Source of the DNA: a virus
DNA length: 33,090 nucleotides
Virus record (IMG/VR): IMGVR_UViG_3300042389_000631
Span: 1-33,090 of that record
Reading direction: 5' to 3' (one strand)
Both the position numbers and the translations under genes were made by a program. This document shows, in pieces, positions 1-5,582 of this stretch. Positions within the stretch are counted from its first letter, which is position 1, and each line of letters begins with the position of its first letter. The notes below the pieces were generated by a model. That model ran no database searches. It was given only the letters and a program-made list of their open reading frames with translations, and had not been told where the DNA came from.

Positions 1-136
1 GTACACATTCACGAACAGCGCAAACGGCGCATTCGCCGTCGCGCTCGACCGTCTGTTTGGGATGTACGATCTCGGCCTCTGCCTGCCTGACGCGAGTGGC
101 GGCGCCGAGACGATCGCCGACTCGCTTATCGCTTGA
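1..136 (+). CDS. Tail protein, C-terminal fragment (start lies before the window)
   Basis: An open frame enters from the left edge and stops at 134-136. It encodes the same last 44 residues as the 457-residue tail protein ending at 32816, with 11 base differences, 7 of them silent and 4 conservative (for example S/T and A/G). It is best read as a strain variant of that gene seen again because the genome is circular, not as a second gene. It overlaps the end of a convergent minus-strand gene by 11 bases. Confidence 0.8.
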   Translation, partial: YTFTNSANGAFAVALDRLFGMYDLGLCLPDASGGAETIADSLIA

Positions 137-410
137 GGTACTCGAGCAGGGAGTGCCGCGCCTGCGAGACGAGGACGCGCAGCTCGTCGTCGTCGCATAG
201 GTCGAGCGTCAGCGTCAGCAGGTCGTAGGATTCCCACGAAAGCGCCGCAAGGCCGAACGATCGCGCGGCGTCGCGTCGGATCATCCCTGCCTGAATATTC
301 ACGGCTCTGATGGATACCAGAGCCTCGCGCGCTGCGACCTGTACGCGTACTGCGAGGAGTTTCTCCGGCAGATTCAGGGGAATTTTGTGTGGAATATCTG
401 GTCTCCGGTC
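1..410. repeat. Left copy of imperfect terminal direct repeat
   Basis: Positions 1-410 match 32681-33090 without gaps. I count 22 substitutions, all within 1-288; positions 289-410 (122 bases) are identical. The substitutions follow codon logic in both overlapping genes, so they look like natural strain variation and not sequencing error. The simplest reading is a circular or circularly permuted genome whose assembly ran past its own start. Confidence 0.85.
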
Positions 411-428
411 GATATGGTAGACCCCCAT
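126..428 (-). CDS. Conserved hypothetical protein, the only minus-strand gene
   Basis: This encodes 100 residues, convergent with the tail gene. I do not recognise the family. Part of this locus is present again at the right end of the window. Between the two copies 12 bases differ inside this frame: 9 fall at third codon positions and are silent, one exchanges stop TAA for TGA, and only two change a residue (Y/H near the end and A/S). That pattern is strong evidence that the frame is translated. The sequence is charged and probably helical, with Arg-rich patches and an acidic DDDE stretch. The ATG at 428 has no clear Shine-Dalgarno site and lies just beside the palindrome of the divergent bet leader, so an internal ATG at 284 remains possible. 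The two neighbouring leaders may be controlled together. Confidence 0.75.
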   Translation of the reverse strand: MGVYHIDRRPDIPHKIPLNLPEKLLAVRVQVAAREALVSIRAVNIQAGMIRRDAARSFGLAALSWESYDLLTLTLDLCDDDELRVLVSQARHSLLEYLKR

Positions 429-431
429 ATC

Positions 432-446
432 GCCGCACGATGCGGC
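432..446 (+). promoter_or_regulatory. Palindrome A in the bet leader
   Basis: A 6-bp perfect inverted repeat around a CGA centre (arms 432-437 and 441-446) ends just before the Shine-Dalgarno site AAGGAGA (449-455), 14 bases before the bet ATG. The same arrangement precedes the genes at 2443 and 3262. A -10-like TATGGT lies at 413-418. It may be a repressor operator or an RNA hairpin controlling translation. Confidence 0.6.
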
Positions 447-460
447 AGAAGGAGACAGCC

Positions 461-1432
461 ATGCAAGAGATCCAGAGATTCAGGGAAAATCCCGAGCGGC
501 TCGACCTGCTCACTCGCACCATCTGCAAGGGCGCGACGGCCGACGAGCTCGCGCTCTTCTCCGCGATCTGCGACCGGACGGGCCTTGATCCGTTCGCGCG
601 CCAAATTTTCGCCGTGCGCCGCTGGGATTCGCGCGAGCGTCGCGAGGTCATGCAGACGCAGGTCTCGATCGACGGCCTGCGGCTCGTCGCGCAGCGGAGC
701 GGCGAGTACCAGGGTCAGACGGAGGTCAGGTGGGCCGACGCCTCAGGCGCTTGGCACGACCTCTGGACGCGCTCGGAGCCGCCGTTTGCGGCGCGCGTCG
801 GAGTCTGGCGCGCTGGCTTCCGCGAGTCGCTTGTCGCGACGGCGCTCTGGTCGGAATACTGCCCGAAGACGAAGGACGGCTCTCCGAGCGGGATGTGGAG
901 CCGGATGCCGGCGCTGATGCTCGCGAAGTGCGCGGAAGCCTTGGCCTTGCGCAAGGCTTTCCCGGCCGAGCTCTCCGGCCTGTACACGCAGGACGAGATG
1001 GCGCAGGCCTCGAGCGCCGCGCCGGAGGCCGGAGAATCGCCCGTAGAGCCGTCCGAGCCGCAGAAGGCCCGGAAGGCGCTCCCTGCGCCGAAGCGCGTCA
1101 GCGGGGCCGAGCGCGCCGCAGACGCGGTCGCCCTGATGGATCCGACGCCCGTCGCCAAACGCGTCGAGGCCGTCGTGACCGTGCCAGAGGTCGAGGAGGT
1201 CGCGACGGCGGTCATCCTGCCAAGCGCGACGCTCGCTCACGCGTCCGGCACATGGTGGAAACTCGAGCAGCATGGAGAGGTCTACCGCGTTTCCGAGGCG
1301 CTCGCCGGCGCGCTCGAGGCGCAGCAGGCCTTCGGCGCTGCTGTCGTCTGCCGCATCCGCCGGATCCCCGGTCGCGCGAGCGTCATCGAGGAAATCCTCC
1401 GCGACGCTCGTCCCGAGGAGGTGCGAGCGTGA
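461..1432 (+). CDS. bet: Phage recombination protein Bet (lambda Beta/RecT-family annealase)
   Basis: 323 residues. Beta-family proteins anneal complementary single strands during phage recombination and replication. Recognition rests on the conserved N-terminal half: an ICKGAT segment near residue 21, a [17 protein letters not shown]-like block at about 40-56, and [15 protein letters not shown] at about 70-84, all typical of the Bet family. The C-terminal third, rich in Ala, Glu and Pro, is family-specific. The start at 461 is chosen over an in-frame ATG at 389 because AAGGAGA lies just upstream. It overlaps the next gene by GTGA. No lambda Exo-type partner was recognised nearby. Confidence 0.9.
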   Translation: MQEIQRFRENPERLDLLTRTICKGATADELALFSAICDRTGLDPFARQIFAVRRWDSRERREVMQTQVSIDGLRLVAQRSGEYQGQTEVRWADASGAWHDLWTRSEPPFAARVGVWRAGFRESLVATALWSEYCPKTKDGSPSGMWSRMPALMLAKCAEALALRKAFPAELSGLYTQDEMAQASSAAPEAGESPVEPSEPQKARKALPAPKRVSGAERAADAVALMDPTPVAKRVEAVVTVPEVEEVATAVILPSATLAHASGTWWKLEQHGEVYRVSEALAGALEAQQAFGAAVVCRIRRIPGRASVIEEILRDARPEEVRA

Positions 1433-1794
1433 CGCGGCTCGAGCTCCCCGGCTCCGAGTCGATCCGTAGCCAGATCGGGATCGTGCAGGAGGATCCGGAG
1501 GTCTTCCGGCCCTACCTGCTGACCGAGGCGCGCCGCGCGGCCGAGGTGCTCGCGGGAGACCGGGAGATCCCGGCTCCCGTGCGCCGGCTCCTCACGGTCG
1601 GCCTGGCGCTCGACCTGCGGCCCGGTCACCTGACGCCGTCGAAGAGTCATCTCGCCCAGTTCCTGCGGCACGACCGGAAGACGATCGCCTCGCGCGAGCT
1701 CCGCTGGGAGTCGGTCGATCCCGTGCTCCGCGCGCAGATCGTCGAGCGCGCAGTCCGGATGATCCTCCTTTGGCGCGCGACGGCGCGCAGATAG
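1429..1794 (+). CDS. Hypothetical protein downstream of bet
   Basis: 121 residues from a GTG start that overlaps the bet stop (GTGA), preceded by GAGGAGG at 1415-1421. I do not recognise the family. The sequence is mostly predicted helix, Arg/Leu-rich and basic near the C terminus, with no transmembrane segment or Cys motif. Translational coupling to bet suggests a role in recombination or replication, but this is inference only. Confidence 0.75.
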   Translation: MTRLELPGSESIRSQIGIVQEDPEVFRPYLLTEARRAAEVLAGDREIPAPVRRLLTVGLALDLRPGHLTPSKSHLAQFLRHDRKTIASRELRWESVDPVLRAQIVERAVRMILLWRATARR

Positions 1795-1807
1795 CACATC
1801 AGGGAGC

Positions 1808-1828
1808 GCTCCTGCACGGTGCAGGAGC
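1808..1828. promoter_or_regulatory. Perfect palindrome downstream of the bet operon
   Basis: Ten-base arms (1808-1817 and 1819-1828) surround a single central G. It is followed by the larger terminator hairpin. It lacks a T-run, so it is more likely a protein-binding dyad than a terminator, although it could add to transcript folding. Confidence 0.4.
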
Positions 1829-1852
1829 AGGAGAAACCGCCTCCGATCCCGA

Positions 1853-1910
1853 CCGCCGCCTCGCGCAAACGACAGGAGATCCCTGAACGACGCGAGGCGG
1901 CGGTGTTTTT
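1853..1910 (+). terminator. Rho-independent terminator after the bet operon
   Basis: A 13-bp perfect GC-rich stem (1853-1865 with 1891-1903) closes a 25-base loop and is followed by TGTTTTT. The long perfect stem and the T-run fit an intrinsic terminator ending the transcript of bet and the following gene. Confidence 0.8.
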
Positions 1911-1941
1911 GCGATCTTCCGAAATCCCAAGTTTTTTCCTC

Positions 1942-1970
1942 TTGACGAATAGAAAAATCCCCCCTAAAAC
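1942..1970 (+). promoter_or_regulatory. Sigma70-like promoter in the early control region
   Basis: TTGACG at 1942-1947 and TAAAAC at 1965-1970 are separated by 17 bases, close to the bacterial housekeeping consensus. The surrounding sequence is AT-richer than the genome and contains two C6 tracts (about 1959-1964 and 1971-1976). No gene begins within 300 bases downstream, so the transcript would carry a long leader across the palindromes and terminators to the gene at 2443. Confidence 0.45.
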
Positions 1971-2105
1971 CCCCCTAGCACTCAGAGCTCTACAAGTCTC
2001 CCCGGACTCATAGCGCTGCCTGACTGCTTCGGCTGATCTCTCCTCCTCCGATCGAGTTCAGCCGTATCTCTCTTCTCTGTTGCTTTCCGCGTGGCTCCAG
2101 AGAAA

Positions 2106-2120
2106 ACCGATGACATCGGT
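2106..2120. promoter_or_regulatory. Short perfect palindrome
   Basis: Seven-base arms ACCGATG/CATCGGT surround a central A, 23 bases before the first terminator of the duplicated unit. The geometry resembles an operator for a small dimeric repressor. No repressor gene was recognised in this window. Confidence 0.35.
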
Positions 2121-2142
2121 AGAGAGTGTGGGGGAAGGATCG

Positions 2143-2183
2143 AAAGCGCCGCGAGATGCACCGCGGCGCTTTCGCTTTTTTTT
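2143..2183 (+). terminator. Intrinsic terminator, first copy of duplicated unit
   Basis: An 11-bp perfect stem (2143-2153 with 2162-2172) with an 8-base loop is followed by CGC and eight T residues. It sits in the control region with no gene immediately upstream, so it may act as an attenuator for read-through from the promoter at 1942-1970. Confidence 0.75.
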
Positions 2184-2216
2184 GCGGCGCGGCTGGACGC
2201 GAGACGATATGCTGCG
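2143..2216 (+). repeat. Terminator-promoter unit, copy 1
   Basis: The stem, T-run and the following segment with GCGGCGCGGCT and CGATATGCTGCG recur at 2335-2409 with few differences. The shared GATATGCT resembles an extended -10 element (TATGCT at 2208-2213). The pair looks like a tandem duplication of a regulatory unit. Confidence 0.6.
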
Positions 2217-2268
2217 AGTTGCCGAGAGGTAACATGGTGCCACCTTGACCGCTGAATACGGTCGAGGG

Positions 2269-2285
2269 TCGCGCATGATGCGCGA
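2269..2285. promoter_or_regulatory. Palindrome D (same core as the gene-leader palindromes)
   Basis: Eight-base arms around a G centre with the core GCATGATGC, identical in its core to palindrome B at 2415-2427. AAGGAA follows at 2285-2290, but no start codon is suitably placed. A site of this type without a gene argues that the dyad is a protein-binding operator and not only a translational hairpin. Confidence 0.45.
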
Positions 2286-2334
2286 AGGAACTCGCAGAGC
2301 CGAGACAACTACGCGAGTCCGTTCGCAAACCGCG

Positions 2335-2376
2335 AAGCGCCGCCGCGACCCCATCGCGCGGCGCTTTCGCTTTTTT
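2335..2376 (+). terminator. Intrinsic terminator, second copy of duplicated unit
   Basis: A 9-bp perfect stem (2335-2343 with 2358-2366) followed by TCGC and six T residues. It lies just upstream of the promoter-like GATATGCT that precedes the gene at 2443, so it would insulate that promoter from upstream transcription. Confidence 0.65.
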
Positions 2377-2409
2377 CGCGGCGCGGCTCAACGCGAGCCG
2401 ATATGCTGC
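2335..2409 (+). repeat. Terminator-promoter unit, copy 2
   Basis: Second copy of the unit at 2143-2216, about 193 bases downstream. It ends in a TATGCT element (2402-2407), 7 bases before palindrome B. I could not identify a good -35 box in either copy, so the promoter would be extended -10 or phage-specific. Confidence 0.55.
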
Positions 2410-2414
2410 GTCTA

Positions 2415-2427
2415 GCGCATGATGCGC
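2415..2427 (+). promoter_or_regulatory. Palindrome B in the leader of the gene at 2443
   Basis: Perfect inverted repeat with arms GCGCAT and ATGCGC around a G. It precedes the purine-rich ribosome site (AAGAGAG, 2431-2437) and ends 15 bases before the ATG. Spacing and layout match palindromes A and C. Confidence 0.55.
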
Positions 2428-2442
2428 AGAAAGAGAGACAGC

Positions 2443-3141
2443 ATGACAGATACAGAGTTGGTGAGATGGGCCGAGCGCGTCCGCGTTCTGTTCCGCGGCG
2501 ACATGGACGAACTCCTGTTCAGCCTCGCGAAAAACCGCATCGCGGAGATGTCGTTTACGGGCGCCTGGGCAGCGCTCGACGACTACGCGATCGCGCACGG
2601 CGGAGCGCGCTCGAGGTTCATCCCCGGCAAGTTCCTCGAGTTCGTCGCGGCTCGCAAGCAGCTCGACGCCGGGAAGATCGCCGCGATCCGCCGACAGACC
2701 GACGCGGATCAGAGAGCAGCGGATCGCATCAACGCAGAGGGCCAGGTCGCGCGCGAGACCCGCGAGCAGATCGAGGTCATCCGGCGCGGCCCTCGCTCGC
2801 GCGTGGACGCCGCGATCGAGTCGCTCGGCTGGGGGATGCCTCCGCGCGAAGTGGAGCGCTGGCCGCGGTCATTCTTGATCGCGGTCTCCGATCTGCTGCT
2901 CGGCGCGGAACTGTTCGTGCGCGATCCGGCGTCCGGCCTCTGGGATCGGCGCGTCTCGGCGGCGGAGTTCTATCGGCTCGCGCTGAGGCCGCCAGAATCG
3001 CCCGAGAGCGCCTCGGAGCCGCGATGGGTCTACGGCGCTCCGCAGGCCTCGAGCGCCCCAGAGGCGACGGGCGAGGCCTACGCGGCCTCCCTGCGCGCGT
3101 TGCTTGTCGAGGCGCGCGAGGCCGAGGATGTGCCGTTCTGA
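2443..3141 (+). CDS. Early hypothetical protein with SSB-like acidic C-terminal tip
   Basis: 232 residues; family not recognised. The start at 2443 is preferred over ATG 2419, which lies inside palindrome B, because AAGAGAG is well spaced from it. The middle is helical and charged (about residues 70-115, many Arg, Glu and Gln), followed by a more hydrophobic block near 135-175. The last residues are EAREAEDVPF: acidic residues followed by a terminal Pro-Phe, the hallmark by which bacterial SSB recruits RecO, PriA, RecQ and exonuclease I. I see no OB-fold signature, so I do not call it SSB. A DNA replication or recombination role is inferred from this tip and from its place in the early region. 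Confidence 0.8.
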   Translation: MTDTELVRWAERVRVLFRGDMDELLFSLAKNRIAEMSFTGAWAALDDYAIAHGGARSRFIPGKFLEFVAARKQLDAGKIAAIRRQTDADQRAADRINAEGQVARETREQIEVIRRGPRSRVDAAIESLGWGMPPREVERWPRSFLIAVSDLLLGAELFVRDPASGLWDRRVSAAEFYRLALRPPESPESASEPRWVYGAPQASSAPEATGEAYAASLRALLVEAREAEDVPF

Positions 3142-3214
3142 GTCCCTATAACGCGATTCCGAGGCAATTTTGGAAATTCGCGGCAAAGTCTGCAACGGGC
3201 GAGCGGATTCGCCG

Positions 3215-3220
3215 TATACT
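3215..3220 (+). promoter_or_regulatory. -10 promoter element (TATACT)
   Basis: TATACT lies 13 bases upstream of palindrome C, a near-consensus -10 hexamer in an otherwise GC-rich 120-base intergenic gap. The best -35 candidate (TGCAAC at 3191-3196, 18-base spacer) is weak. Confidence 0.45.
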
Positions 3221-3233
3221 GAGCAGACCAACC

Positions 3234-3248
3234 GCGGCACGATGCCGC
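3234..3248 (+). promoter_or_regulatory. Palindrome C in the leader of the gene at 3262
   Basis: Arms GCGGCA (3234-3239) and TGCCGC (3243-3248) surround CGA. AAAGGAGACAGCC follows and the ATG is 13 bases beyond the palindrome. The stretch GGAGACAGCC plus ATG is identical to that before bet. Confidence 0.6.
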
Positions 3249-3261
3249 AAAGGAGACAGCC

Positions 3262-3696
3262 ATGTACGAGATCTTTGCCAGCGACGAGAACCATCAGCCG
3301 CACGGCCTCGAGCCGCTCGCGACCGCACGCACTATCGGCCAAGCGAAGCATCTCGCCTGGACGCACGCCGCCGGCCGGATGTACGGCACCGTGATCGTCG
3401 CGCCGACCGGAGCGATCATCAGCGGAGATGAGACCGAGGACGAGCTCGAGGCGATCCTCGAGGCCGTCCGCGTCGCGAACGAGATCACCGACGAGGAGGC
3501 CGACGCGCTCGACCGCGCCGTCGCCGAGCAGCTCGCGCCTCGGTACGAGGGCTGGCAGGTGCACGCGATTCTCCCGAACGCGTACTTCGACTTGGAGGAG
3601 CGCGGCTATGTGGAGATCCCCGGCCGCTATACGCGCAGCGGCGCGCCCGTCGTGATCGAGCGCAAGCACCTCCGCGCGACCGGAGGTGCAGCGTGA
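3262..3696 (+). CDS. Hypothetical early protein
   Basis: 144 residues; no family recognised. The N-terminal 50 residues alternate hydrophobic and polar residues like a small beta-rich fold and contain HQPHGLEPLATARTIGQAKH. Residues about 57-95 are very acidic (DETEDELEAILEAV) and the C-terminal part is basic. It has its own promoter-like element and an AAAGGAG ribosome site, so it is probably strongly expressed early. Its stop overlaps the GTG of the lysozyme-like gene. Confidence 0.75.
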   Translation: MYEIFASDENHQPHGLEPLATARTIGQAKHLAWTHAAGRMYGTVIVAPTGAIISGDETEDELEAILEAVRVANEITDEEADALDRAVAEQLAPRYEGWQVHAILPNAYFDLEERGYVEIPGRYTRSGAPVVIERKHLRATGGAA

Positions 3697-4085
3697 CGAG
3701 CCTCCTCCTCTCTCTCCTGCTCGTCCCTCCGCCGGCCAGCCTCGACACGCGCCCGATGCTCGACGCGATTCGCACCGTCGAGACCGGCGGACACGCCGAC
3801 CCGGCGAACGCGGTCGGCGACGGCGGCAAGGCGCTCGGCCCGTACCAGATCCACTACGGCTACTGGCTCGACGCGACCGAGCGCGATCCGGCGCTCCGCG
3901 CGCTCGGATACCAGAGCGTGCGCGACCAGGCGACCGCCGAGCGCATCGTCCTCGCGTACCTCACCCGATACGCGCCGTCGTGGGATCTCCGCACCTGCGC
4001 GCGCATCCACAACGGAGGGCCGAAGGGTCACCGCAAGCCGGCGACGCTCGGCTACGCCAAGCGCGTCGAGGAGGTGACCAAGTGA
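3693..4085 (+). CDS. i-type (destabilase-like) lysozyme, putative endolysin
   Basis: 130 residues from GTG with GGAGG at 3682-3686. Enzymes of this family cleave peptidoglycan glycan strands. Recognised features: E30 in VETGGH as the likely catalytic acid, D43 in the following AVGDGG loop as a possible second acid, GPYQIHYGYW at 49-58, and ARIHNGGP near residue 106, which is characteristic of i-type lysozymes and their bacterial relatives. The first 16 residues (MTSLLLSLLLVPPPAS) are hydrophobic and may be a signal or a signal-arrest-release segment, although positive charge is missing. It lies in the early region, about 5.3 kb before the holin-like gene. It could also be grouped with transglycosylase-like lysozyme-fold proteins. 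Confidence 0.7.
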   Translation: MTSLLLSLLLVPPPASLDTRPMLDAIRTVETGGHADPANAVGDGGKALGPYQIHYGYWLDATERDPALRALGYQSVRDQATAERIVLAYLTRYAPSWDLRTCARIHNGGPKGHRKPATLGYAKRVEEVTK

Positions 4086-4300
4086 ACGAGTACGCCAAGC
4101 ATCAGAAGAGGATCGAGATCCTCTGCCGCTGGATCCTCGACGCCAAGACTCCGCAGGCCGCAGTCGGCCGCTACGAGTCCGCGCGCGAAAGCGCGGCAGC
4201 GACGCCGGGAGACCTGCGCCGTCTCCGCATCGCCAAGCAGCTGGCGCTCACCGCAATCGCACACGAGGCGATCTTCGTCGCCGGATCGCACAAGGACTGA
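4082..4300 (+). CDS. Small hypothetical protein
   Basis: 72 residues from a GTG that overlaps the lysozyme stop (GTGA), with GAGGAGG upstream. Predicted all-helical, with HQKRIEILCRWIL near the start and a basic middle. No family recognised. It is translationally coupled to its neighbours. Confidence 0.65.
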   Translation: MNEYAKHQKRIEILCRWILDAKTPQAAVGRYESARESAAATPGDLRRLRIAKQLALTAIAHEAIFVAGSHKD

Positions 4301-4303
4301 CCC

Positions 4304-4816
4304 ATGCCGACCATCTACGAAATCTCCGACGACCTGCGCGCGCTGCACGACCTCCTTTCGGAGTCCGGCGGCGAGCTCACGCCGCAGACCGAGGCCGCGT
4401 TCGCGGCGTTCGAGACCGAACTCTCGAGCGACCTGCACGGAAAACTTGACCGATACTGCTCCCTGATCGCTGAACTCGAAGCGCTCGCGACCGCGCGCAA
4501 GGCCGAGGCCAAGCGCCTGGCAGACCTTGCGCGCACGAACGAACGCTCGGCCGAGGCGCTGCGCGAGCGGCTCCGCTGGGTCTTCGAGGCGAGAGCCCTC
4601 GGCACGCAGCAGACCGAGCGCTTCCGCGTCTCGCTCACGGCGAACGGCGGGAAGCTCCCGCTCGTCGTCCTCTGCGCCGAGGACGAACTCCCGGCCTGGG
4701 CGACGAAGTCGCGCGTCAGCGCCGACACCGAGGCGATCCGCGAGCGGCTCGAGGCCGGCGAGTCGCTCCCCTTCGCGCGCCTCGGCGACCGGGGACGGAG
4801 GATCAGCATCCGATGA
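4304..4816 (+). CDS. Siphovirus Gp157-family protein
   Basis: 170 residues, a usual length for the Sipho_Gp157 family, whose founding member was linked to phage resistance in Streptococcus thermophilus phage work and whose molecular role is unclear. Recognised by the family plan: IYEISDDLRALHDLL at the N terminus, a long coiled coil (about 45-100) with the LDRYCSLIAELEALATARKAEAKRL-type pattern, then a short beta region, and a C terminus of the form FARL...RRISIR. It usually sits beside recombination genes, as here. The stop overlaps the next ATG (ATGA). Confidence 0.8.
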   Translation: MPTIYEISDDLRALHDLLSESGGELTPQTEAAFAAFETELSSDLHGKLDRYCSLIAELEALATARKAEAKRLADLARTNERSAEALRERLRWVFEARALGTQQTERFRVSLTANGGKLPLVVLCAEDELPAWATKSRVSADTEAIRERLEAGESLPFARLGDRGRRISIR

Positions 4817-5055
4817 GAAAGCGCCCGTACATCTCGCGATCCGTCCGCGTCGGCCTTGGCGACATCGCGCGCCGCATCGCGCCGGAAACACCTGAGGAGT
4901 TCCAAGCGATCCGCTGGATCTCCTCTTTCCTCACGCATCACGCGGCGCTAACCTCGCGACCGCTCGACGGCGCAGGACGCGCCCATCTGTCTCCCGAGCC
5001 GCCGGCGGTCGTGCAAGCGACCGCCGGCAGGGAGACGCAGGAGACCAAACCATGA
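4813..5055 (+). CDS. Small hypothetical protein
   Basis: 80 residues beginning within the stop of the Gp157 gene (ATGA). The N terminus is basic (RKRPYISRSVRVGLGDIARR), followed by a short helix and a Pro/Ala/Glu-rich tail that looks disordered. No family recognised. It is coupled at both ends by ATGA overlaps. Confidence 0.6.
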   Translation: MRKRPYISRSVRVGLGDIARRIAPETPEEFQAIRWISSFLTHHAALTSRPLDGAGRAHLSPEPPAVVQATAGRETQETKP

Positions 5056-5321
5056 GCCAGCAGCAGACGATGGGAGCGCTCGCGATCACGCGACGCGAGG
5101 GAGAGAAGATCTTCCTCGCGATCGACGGCCGATCGCTTGGATACATCGACATCTCGCGCATCAGCGGAGAGAAGGTCGTGCTCGCGTTCGTGCTTGACCG
5201 AACTGTCCGCATCCGGCGCGACTTCGATCAGGGAGCCTGCATCTACTGCGGTGCAGAGGAGCCGCTCGACGCGAAGGGAATCTGCACGCATTGCAACCGG
5301 GAGAGGCACGATGACGAGTGA
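5052..5321 (+). CDS. CsrA-like RNA-binding protein with C-terminal zinc ribbon
   Basis: 89 residues. Residues 10-58 follow the CsrA/RsmA plan: LAITRREGE aligns with the LILTRRVGE start of CsrA, an ISGEKVVLAF strand follows, and TVRIRRDF aligns with the VxVHREEI region that holds the RNA-contacting Arg. CsrA dimers bind GGA motifs in mRNA leaders and block or alter translation. Unlike cellular CsrA (about 60 residues), a C-terminal segment carries C63-x2-C66 and C78-x2-C81, a likely zinc ribbon. M7 would also give a CsrA-like N terminus. No search was run, so CsrA identity is by motif only. The AAGGAGA leaders of early genes are plausible targets. Confidence 0.6.
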   Translation: MSQQQTMGALAITRREGEKIFLAIDGRSLGYIDISRISGEKVVLAFVLDRTVRIRRDFDQGACIYCGAEEPLDAKGICTHCNRERHDDE

Positions 5322-5544
5322 CGAGATCCAGCGGCTCCGCGCCGAACTTGTAAGCAAGGCTGATGAGTTGGCGGCAACCGTTCGGGAACTCCGAAAGGTT
5401 CAGGACGAGCGCGACGAGGCGCGACGGCAGTTGTGCAACTATCAATATCGCGGCATCATTAAAAACTGCCCCGACGCATTGGTTGCGCCACAAACAATTG
5501 CAACGGCTCGCGGCTGGGACTGCTTCAAGGAGAACAAGCGATGA
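5311..5544 (+). CDS. Small coiled-coil protein at the edge of the AT-rich cassette
   Basis: 77 residues starting inside the preceding gene. Residues 3-43 form a heptad-rich coiled coil (EIQRLRAELVSKADELAATV). The C-terminal half (from about 5440) is AT-richer and ends in FKENKR, matching the KENKR end of the Mom-like protein. This shared end is part of the direct repeat that bounds the cassette, so the C terminus may have been reshaped by the insertion. Function unknown. Confidence 0.6.
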   Translation: MTSDEIQRLRAELVSKADELAATVRELRKVQDERDEARRQLCNYQYRGIIKNCPDALVAPQTIATARGWDCFKENKR

Positions 5545-5546
5545 GC
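5523..5546 (+). repeat. Direct repeat bounding the Mom-like cassette, left copy
   Basis: 24 bases that recur at 6139-6164 with one substitution and a two-base length difference; the last 14 bases are identical. Each copy encodes a KENKR gene end and the ATGAGC start of the following frame. Confidence 0.65.
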
Positions 5547-5582
5547 GCGGACATTCGTAGTTTTGCAAAGATTCATGTCTAA
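5541..5582 (+). pseudogene. 13-codon stub, displaced gene start
   Basis: The ATG overlapping the previous stop begins a frame that ends after 13 residues (MSADIRSFAKIHV). Its first bases equal those of the gene at 6159. It looks like a gene start left stranded when the Mom-like cassette was acquired; it may still serve to keep ribosomes coupled. Confidence 0.35.

Larger units (their letters stand above)
1795..2442. other. Non-coding control region (648 bp)
   Basis: I find no convincing gene here; the open frames lack ribosome sites and run through terminator stems. The region holds the bet-operon terminator, a sigma70-like promoter, four palindromes (1808-1828, 2106-2120, 2269-2285, 2415-2427) and two copies of a terminator-plus-promoter-like unit. 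This looks like an early transcription switch. A replication origin is possible, but I see no iteron array to support it. Confidence 0.6.

Noticed and set aside
389-460. Upstream in-frame start for bet at 389
   Set aside because: It would translate through palindrome A and the Shine-Dalgarno site; the ATG at 461 is ideally spaced from AAGGAGA.
1955-1980. Two C6 tracts considered as G-quadruplex or iteron origin
   Set aside because: Only two G6 runs on the minus strand, not four runs, and no iteron series; evidence too thin to call an origin.
1819-2013. A 64-residue + strand open frame after the bet operon
   Set aside because: It runs through the terminator stem, has no ribosome site in front and an amino-acid mix typical of non-coding GC-rich DNA.
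1982-2598. Several minus-strand open frames in the control region
   Set aside because: They cross terminators and palindromes, lack ribosome sites and read as Arg/Ser-rich shadow sequence.
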